Positions 60,031-64,000 of a DNA stretch of 64,000 nucleotides are shown here, piece after piece. Under the pieces are notes generated by a model. The model was not told the DNA's origin and did no database searches. It worked only from the letters and a program-made list of their open reading frames with translations. The position numbers were made by a program, and so were the translations under genes. The stretch lies in assembly GCF_007828865.1 (NCBI RefSeq), contig NZ_VIVK01000001.1:1240001-1304000 (forward strand), given 5' to 3'. Each line of letters opens with the position of its first letter. Position 1 is the first letter of the stretch. The DNA is from Kribbella amoyensis (GTDB lineage: Bacteria; Actinomycetota; Actinomycetes; Propionibacteriales; Kribbellaceae).

Positions 60031-61527
60031 ATGTCCACTGCGGAGGCGCCGGCGACCGGCCGGCCGGTGGTCCTGCGGGGCGGCACCGTGCTCACCATGG
60101 ACGACCGCCACACCGTGCTCACCGACGCGGACGTCCTGGTCGAGGGCGACCGGATCGCCGCGGTCGGGCCCGCGCTCGCGGTCCCGGACGGGACGGCGGA
60201 GATCGACGCCCGCGGCGGGATCGTGATGCCCGGGATGATCGACACCCACCGGCACATGTGGCAGACCGCGATGCGCGCGTACGGCGCCGACTGGACGCTG
60301 ACGCAGTACTTCGTCTGGTACTACCTCGAGCACGGCAAGGTGTTCCGGCCCGAGGACGTGCACGCCGGCAACCTGGTCTCGGCCTGGGAGTCGCTCGAGG
60401 CCGGGGTGACCACGACGGTGGACTGGTCGCACGGTCTGCAGAGCGTCGACCACGCCGAGGCGGCCGTCGACGCGCTGCAGTCCGTCCCCGGCCGGTTCGT
60501 GCTTGCCTATGGCAACATCCAGGCCGGGCCGTGGGAGTGGACCGCGGATCCGGCCGTCCGGTCCTTCCTGGAACGCCGCCGCGCCGCCGCCGACGACCTG
60601 CTCGGCCTGCAGCTGGCGTTCGACGTCACGGGCGATCCCGCATTCCCCGAGCGGGCCGCGTTCGAGGTGGCGCGGGACCTCGACCTCACCGTCACCACGC
60701 ACGCCGGGGTCTGGGGCGCGACGAACGACGACGGGATCCGGCTGATGTACGAGCACGGGTTCATGACGCCGCGGACCATCTACGTGCACGCCGCCACGCT
60801 GACCGAGGACTCGTACCAGCGGATCGCGGCGACCGGCGGTTCGGTCTCGGTGTCGACGGAGTCCGAGCAGAGCGCCGGCCAGGGGTACCCACCGACCTGG
60901 CAGGTCCGCCGGTACGGGATCGACGTCTCGCTCTCGCAGGACACCAGCGTGTGGTGGAGCGGCGACCTGTTCTCGGCGATGCGGACGACGCTGGGCGCGG
61001 ACCGGTCCCGCGAACACCTGGAGGCCCACGTCAAGGGCGAGACCGTCACGCACTCCCACCTGCGCGCCGAGCACGTGGTCGACTGGGCCACCCGGGGCGG
61101 CGCGAAGGCGCTCGGCCGCGACGACCTGGGCAGCCTCGAACCGGGCAAGAAGGCGGACGTCGTGCTGATCAAGAACGACGCGTCACCGGTGTCGTTCCCG
61201 CTGGTGAACCCGTACGGTCAGGTCGCCTTCCAGTCCCAGCGTGGCGACGTCCACACCGTGCTGGTCGACGGCCGGGTGGTGAAGTACGAGCACCGGCTGG
61301 TCGACGCCGATCTGCCCGCGGTCCGGCGGAGCGTGGAGGCGACCATCGACCACCTGCGCACGGCCCTCGGCGAGCAGGCCTGGCTCAACGGGATGAACCC
61401 GGACCTGCCGCAGGACGAGGTGCTGGACAACCCGTACCAGTACACGGAGTACAAGTCCGAGTCGACCCGGGAGGCGCGCGGCAGCATGTTCGGCGATCCC
61501 GGCTCGGGCGGCGACGCCGACGGCTGA
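60031..61527 (+). CDS. Amidohydrolase family protein (AtzA/TrzN/8-oxoguanine deaminase-like)
   Basis: 498 residues of the COG0402 cytosine-deaminase/chlorohydrolase type. Metal ligands are DTHRHMWQ (H73, H75), a His in TTHAGVWG, a His in YVHAAT and the Asp in SLSQDTSVW. The C-terminal composite beta-sandwich (GSLEPGKKADVVLI) is complete. GGAGGAG four bases before ATG 60031. It hydrolyses a deaminable or dehalogenable ring or an amide; substrate unknown. Divergent from the ring-cleavage operon and followed by the IclR gene, so it may open the same pathway. Confidence 0.9.
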   Translation: MSTAEAPATGRPVVLRGGTVLTMDDRHTVLTDADVLVEGDRIAAVGPALAVPDGTAEIDARGGIVMPGMIDTHRHMWQTAMRAYGADWTLTQYFVWYYLEHGKVFRPEDVHAGNLVSAWESLEAGVTTTVDWSHGLQSVDHAEAAVDALQSVPGRFVLAYGNIQAGPWEWTADPAVRSFLERRRAAADDLLGLQLAFDVTGDPAFPERAAFEVARDLDLTVTTHAGVWGATNDDGIRLMYEHGFMTPRTIYVHAATLTEDSYQRIAATGGSVSVSTESEQSAGQGYPPTWQVRRYGIDVSLSQDTSVWWSGDLFSAMRTTLGADRSREHLEAHVKGETVTHSHLRAEHVVDWATRGGAKALGRDDLGSLEPGKKADVVLIKNDASPVSFPLVNPYGQVAFQSQRGDVHTVLVDGRVVKYEHRLVDADLPAVRRSVEATIDHLRTALGEQAWLNGMNPDLPQDEVLDNPYQYTEYKSESTREARGSMFGDPGSGGDADG

Positions 61528-61582
61528 CGGTACCGGCCGGGTCGTAGGCTCGGGCGGAACCGGTGAGCGGAGGCAGGCACAG

Positions 61583-62410
61583 ATGGCAGGACGAGGCGCG
61601 GGACCCGATTTCGTCGAGTCGCTGGCGCGGGGTCTCGACGTACTCGCCTGCTTCGACGCCGACCACCCGAGCATGTCCCTCAGCGAGGTGGCGGCCGCGG
61701 CCGGCCTGGCCCGTCCCACCGCTCGCCGGCTCCTGCTGACGCTGGCGGAGCTGGGGTTCGTCCGGTCCAGCGGCGGCGCGTACCAGCTGACGCCGAAGGT
61801 GCTGACGCTCGGCATGGCGTACGTCGGCGCGCTCGGTCTGTGGGACATCGCCCGCCCGCACCTGGAGGCCCTGGTCGCCCGGACCGGGGAGTCGTCGTCG
61901 ATGGCGCAGCTGGACGGCTCCGACATCGTCTACGTCGCCCGGGTGTCGGTGCCCAAGCTGATCGCGCTCCGGGTCGAGATCGGGACCAGGTTCCCGGCCG
62001 TGCAGACGTCCCAGGGCAAGGTACTGCTGGCCGGGCTGTCCGCCGACGAGCTCGCGGAGACCCTGGACCAGCCGAGCCGGGCCGGGCTCCCGCCGTACAT
62101 CGGCCGCTCCGCCGAGCAGTTGCGCGAGGAGCTCACCGAGATCCGCGCGCGCGGCTGGGCCCTGGCCGACGAGGAGCTGGCGCCCGGCGTACGGTCGGTG
62201 GCTGCCCCGGTTCGCGACGGCACCGGCACGATCCGCGCCGCGATGAACGTCACCGTCCATGCCGCCGAGACGACCACCGAGCAACTCCTGAAGGACCACC
62301 TGCCGCTGCTCCTACGGACAGCGGGCGATGTCAGCGCCGAATGGGCCCGGTGGCAATCTCGGCCCCACGTGGAGGTGGATCAGCCCTCGCGCGGATCCAC
62401 CCCGGCGTAG
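61583..62410 (+). CDS. IclR family transcriptional regulator (PcaR/PobR-like)
   Basis: 275 residues. The winged HTH (SLSEVAAAAGLARPTARRLLLTLAELGFVRSSGGAYQLTPKVLTLG, about 32-75) resembles the protocatechuate-type IclR regulators. The effector domain has SSSMAQLDGSDIVYVARVS and the conserved GWALADEELAPGVRSVAAPVRD. PcaR/PcaU/PobR homologues respond to aromatic acids, which agrees with the LigAB operon upstream. GGAGG precedes the ATG. Its last 31 bp overlap the convergent neighbouring gene. Confidence 0.92.
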   Translation: MAGRGAGPDFVESLARGLDVLACFDADHPSMSLSEVAAAAGLARPTARRLLLTLAELGFVRSSGGAYQLTPKVLTLGMAYVGALGLWDIARPHLEALVARTGESSSMAQLDGSDIVYVARVSVPKLIALRVEIGTRFPAVQTSQGKVLLAGLSADELAETLDQPSRAGLPPYIGRSAEQLREELTEIRARGWALADEELAPGVRSVAAPVRDGTGTIRAAMNVTVHAAETTTEQLLKDHLPLLLRTAGDVSAEWARWQSRPHVEVDQPSRGSTPA

Positions 62411-63075
62411 TCCCGCCAGACGTACGGCGGGACCTGGCTGACGACCTGCTCGAGCAGGTGCAGGCGGTTCATCACCTCGGGCGGGCTGTGCGGGCCCTTG
62501 TCCCAGCCGACCAGCGAGTTGCCCTCGACCCGCCAGCCGATCTCGCCGCGGGCCAGCAGCAGCTCCATCATCCGTGGGTGGATCACCGCGTGACCGAAGC
62601 GCTCGTCGTCCGCCTTCACCCGGAACGCGCGGTTGAACTGGTCGCTCTCGAACTGCAGGTCGGCGAACCCGAACGCGTTCGCGACCGCGCCGCCGAAGAT
62701 GCCCTCGTGGGTCACCTCGAGGTGCGGCAACGGGCCGGGCAGCTGCAGCACGACGACGCCGTACTTGTGCGTCGTCGTCCGCCGCCGGCCCTTCGAGTCG
62801 GTCGAGTGCGTCTGGTAGCTGTAGTCGAAGGCAACCATCTGGCGACCCTGCACCGCCCCGGTCAGCACGTTGCGGACCCGCCGGTGGTCACCGGTCTGGA
62901 ACGGCTCGCCGCCCCACTGCCCGGCCAGGCCGTGGTTCTCCTCCTGGTACGTGAACCCCTGCTGGGCGGCGAAGGTGGCGAACTCCTCGCGACGCTTCTT
63001 CGCGGCGTAGTAGTTGAAGTACGCGATCGCGCCCGCGATCGCGAGCCCCACCACGATGAGGAGGGCGACCTCCAT
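62380..63075 (-). CDS. Membrane-anchored protein, DUF3137-like
   Basis: 231 residues. One N-terminal membrane segment (about 3-21) precedes a KKRREEF stop-transfer and a soluble domain: TYQEENHGLAGQWGGEPFQTGDHRRVRNVLTG, MVAFDYSYQTHSTDSKGRRRTTTHKYGVVVLQLP, and MELLLARGEIGWRVEGNSLVGWDKG. This resembles the DUF3137 type of bacterial membrane proteins of unknown role. It follows pyrE with a one-base TGATG overlap, so the two are cotranscribed. The 3' end overlaps the convergent IclR gene by 31 bp. Confidence 0.75.
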   Translation of the reverse strand: MEVALLIVVGLAIAGAIAYFNYYAAKKRREEFATFAAQQGFTYQEENHGLAGQWGGEPFQTGDHRRVRNVLTGAVQGRQMVAFDYSYQTHSTDSKGRRRTTTHKYGVVVLQLPGPLPHLEVTHEGIFGGAVANAFGFADLQFESDQFNRAFRVKADDERFGHAVIHPRMMELLLARGEIGWRVEGNSLVGWDKGPHSPPEVMNRLHLLEQVVSQVPPYVWRDYAGVDPREG

Positions 63076-63620
63076 CAGCTCAGGCCCAGGTCGGTCAGCC
63101 CGAACGCGGCCCGGTACTCCAGGCCCTCGGACTCCACCTTCTCCTTCGCACCGGTGGCCCGGTCCACGATCACCGCGACGGCGACCACCTCGGCCCCGGC
63201 CTCGCGCAACGCCTCGACGGCGGTGAGGACCGAACCGCCGGTGGTGGAGGTGTCCTCGACCGCGAGCACCCGCCGGCCCTTGACGTCCGGACCCTCGATC
63301 CGGCGCTGCATCCCGTGCGTCTTCTCCGCCTTGCGCACCACGAACGCGTCCAGCTTGCGGCCCTGCTGTGCGGCGGCGTGCAGCATCGACAGCGCGACCG
63401 GGTCGGCGCCCAGCGTCAGTCCGCCGACGGCCTCGTAGTCCAGGTCCGCGGTCAGCTCGAGCATCGCCGGGCCGATCAGCGGCGCGGCCTCGGCGTCCAG
63501 CGTGACCCGGCGCAGGTCGACGTAGTAGTCGGCCTCCTTCCCGGACGCCAGCGTCACCCGGCCGTGCACGACGGCCTTGCCCTTGACCTGCTCCAGCAAC
63601 GCCTCACGATCAGCACTCAT
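63075..63620 (-). CDS. pyrE: Orotate phosphoribosyltransferase
   Basis: 181 residues, normal length. It transfers phosphoribosyl from PRPP to orotate to give OMP in pyrimidine synthesis. The PRPP loop is VLAVEDTSTTGGSVLTAVEAL; RRVTLDAEAAPLIGP and the GGLTLGADPVALSM stretch are typical. ATG at 63620; the longer upstream reading is Gly/Arg-rich repeat DNA and is rejected. It has a C-rich (on the + strand) repeat region as its leader. Confidence 0.95.
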   Translation of the reverse strand: MSADREALLEQVKGKAVVHGRVTLASGKEADYYVDLRRVTLDAEAAPLIGPAMLELTADLDYEAVGGLTLGADPVALSMLHAAAQQGRKLDAFVVRKAEKTHGMQRRIEGPDVKGRRVLAVEDTSTTGGSVLTAVEALREAGAEVVAVAVIVDRATGAKEKVESEGLEYRAAFGLTDLGLS

Positions 63621-63655
63621 AAGCACCCACCCTAAGCGACCCCCCGGCCACCCCT

Positions 63656-63872
63656 TCTCCCCACCGAACCCCGCACCCCCAGTACGCCCGCCCACCCCGG
63701 CCCCGCACGCCCGCCCCCACTTTGAGCACCCACCCGCCACGCCCACCCCCACCGAACCCCCAGTACGCCGCACACCCCGACCCGCGCCCCCGCGCGCCCG
63801 TCCCCACTTTGAGCACGCACCCGCCACGCCCACCCCCACCGAACCCCGCACCCCCAGTGCGCCCGCCACTTC
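63656..63872. repeat. Imperfect 87-bp tandem repeat
   Basis: The CACTTTGAGCAC core recurs at 63718 and 63805, 87 bp apart, each followed by CCGCCACGCCCACCCCCACC and CGAACCCC. A partial first copy starts near 63656. Confidence 0.65.
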
Positions 63873-64000
63873 GTGCACCGACCAGCCACCCAGAGCCGCC
63901 CATTTCGACCAGCCCGCGCACAAAGTGGTACTCGGCAACCACCTTGAGCACAGACCGGTCACCGGGGCCCGCCGAAGGTGGCCGGGCCGTGCACAAGGTC
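63718..64000. repeat. Six copies of a CACYTYGWGCAC-like motif
   Basis: Copies at 63718-63729, 63805-63816, 63867-63878 and 63940-63951 read forward. Copies at about 63916-63927 and 63989-64000 read as reverse complements. The last copy touches the window edge, so the array may continue. Confidence 0.55.

Larger units (their letters stand above)
63621..64000. other. Gene-free repeat-rich region upstream of pyrE
   Basis: No supportable gene in 380 bp up to the window edge. The + strand is strongly C-rich, so the minus strand (pyrE leader) has many G-runs. It contains an imperfect 87-bp tandem repeat and six copies of a 12-bp motif. Apparent frames on the minus strand translate to Gly/Trp-rich repeats and are not gene-like. 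Confidence 0.55.

Noticed and set aside
63610..63996. Gly/Trp-rich repetitive minus-strand frames upstream of pyrE
   Set aside because: Several frames are open because of repeat DNA; the peptides only mirror the 87-bp DNA repeat and lack a start site.

Overview
The window is high-GC actinobacterial chromosome: GTG and TTG starts are common, most gene pairs overlap by ATGA or GTGA, and it carries a SARP/AfsR regulator, an IdeR/DmdR-type iron box and many secreted carbohydrate-active proteins. The gene mix suggests a soil actinomycete such as Kribbella or a relative; that assignment is inference. No rRNA, tRNA, CRISPR array, insertion sequence or prophage was recognised. All functions were assigned by reading motifs, without database searches.

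Layout. 0.2-3.4 kb: sugar or glycerol-phosphate type ABC importer (two permeases and a binding lipoprotein, no ATPase). 3.5-6.7 kb: two Nudix hydrolases (the first apparently frameshifted) and a SNF2 helicase. 6.7-9.7 kb: secreted orphan, alpha/beta hydrolase, FKBP, membrane protein. 9.7-13.7 kb: siderophore uptake operon divergent from a siderophore-interacting protein, with an iron box between. 13.8-24.7 kb: alginate-lyase-like enzyme, TetR/SDR pair, methyltransferase, DJ-1 protein, SGNH esterase, a DUF1330 gene broken by a stop codon, Ser/Thr kinase, purA. 25-35.2 kb: VOC/AraC pair, MFS, ComB, DUF3151, HNH endonuclease, AbiEi-like protein, a duplicated-domain secreted protein, fructose-bisphosphate aldolase, and a GntR/SIS amino-sugar pair.

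35.3-45.8 kb is the most interesting part. It holds an Agd3-like (CE18) deacetylase with three fnIII domains, a two-component pair, a GH114 lipoprotein, a spherulin-4/GH135 protein, a polytopic membrane protein, a PelF-like GT4 glycosyltransferase and a GalE-type epimerase. These are the enzyme classes of the fungal galactosaminogalactan cluster (epimerase, GH135, CE18, GH114, GT4) combined with a bacterial Pel-type glycosyltransferase. I infer a locus that makes, deacetylates and trims a GalNAc-rich exopolysaccharide. A second GH114 lipoprotein lies at 48.4-49.2 kb.

45.9-64 kb: VOC protein, maleylacetate reductase and hydroxyquinol 1,2-dioxygenase; GH114 paralogue, TrmH-type methylase and DedA protein; a large SARP regulator with 11-bp-phased direct repeats upstream; LemA; then a five-gene operon (CoA transferase, citryl-CoA-lyase-like protein, LigB, LigA, quinone-reductase-like dehydrogenase) divergent from an amidohydrolase and an IclR regulator, which looks like an uncharacterised aromatic or heterocycle catabolic unit. 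The window ends with a membrane-anchored protein and pyrE, preceded by a C-rich repeat region with six copies of a 12-bp motif.
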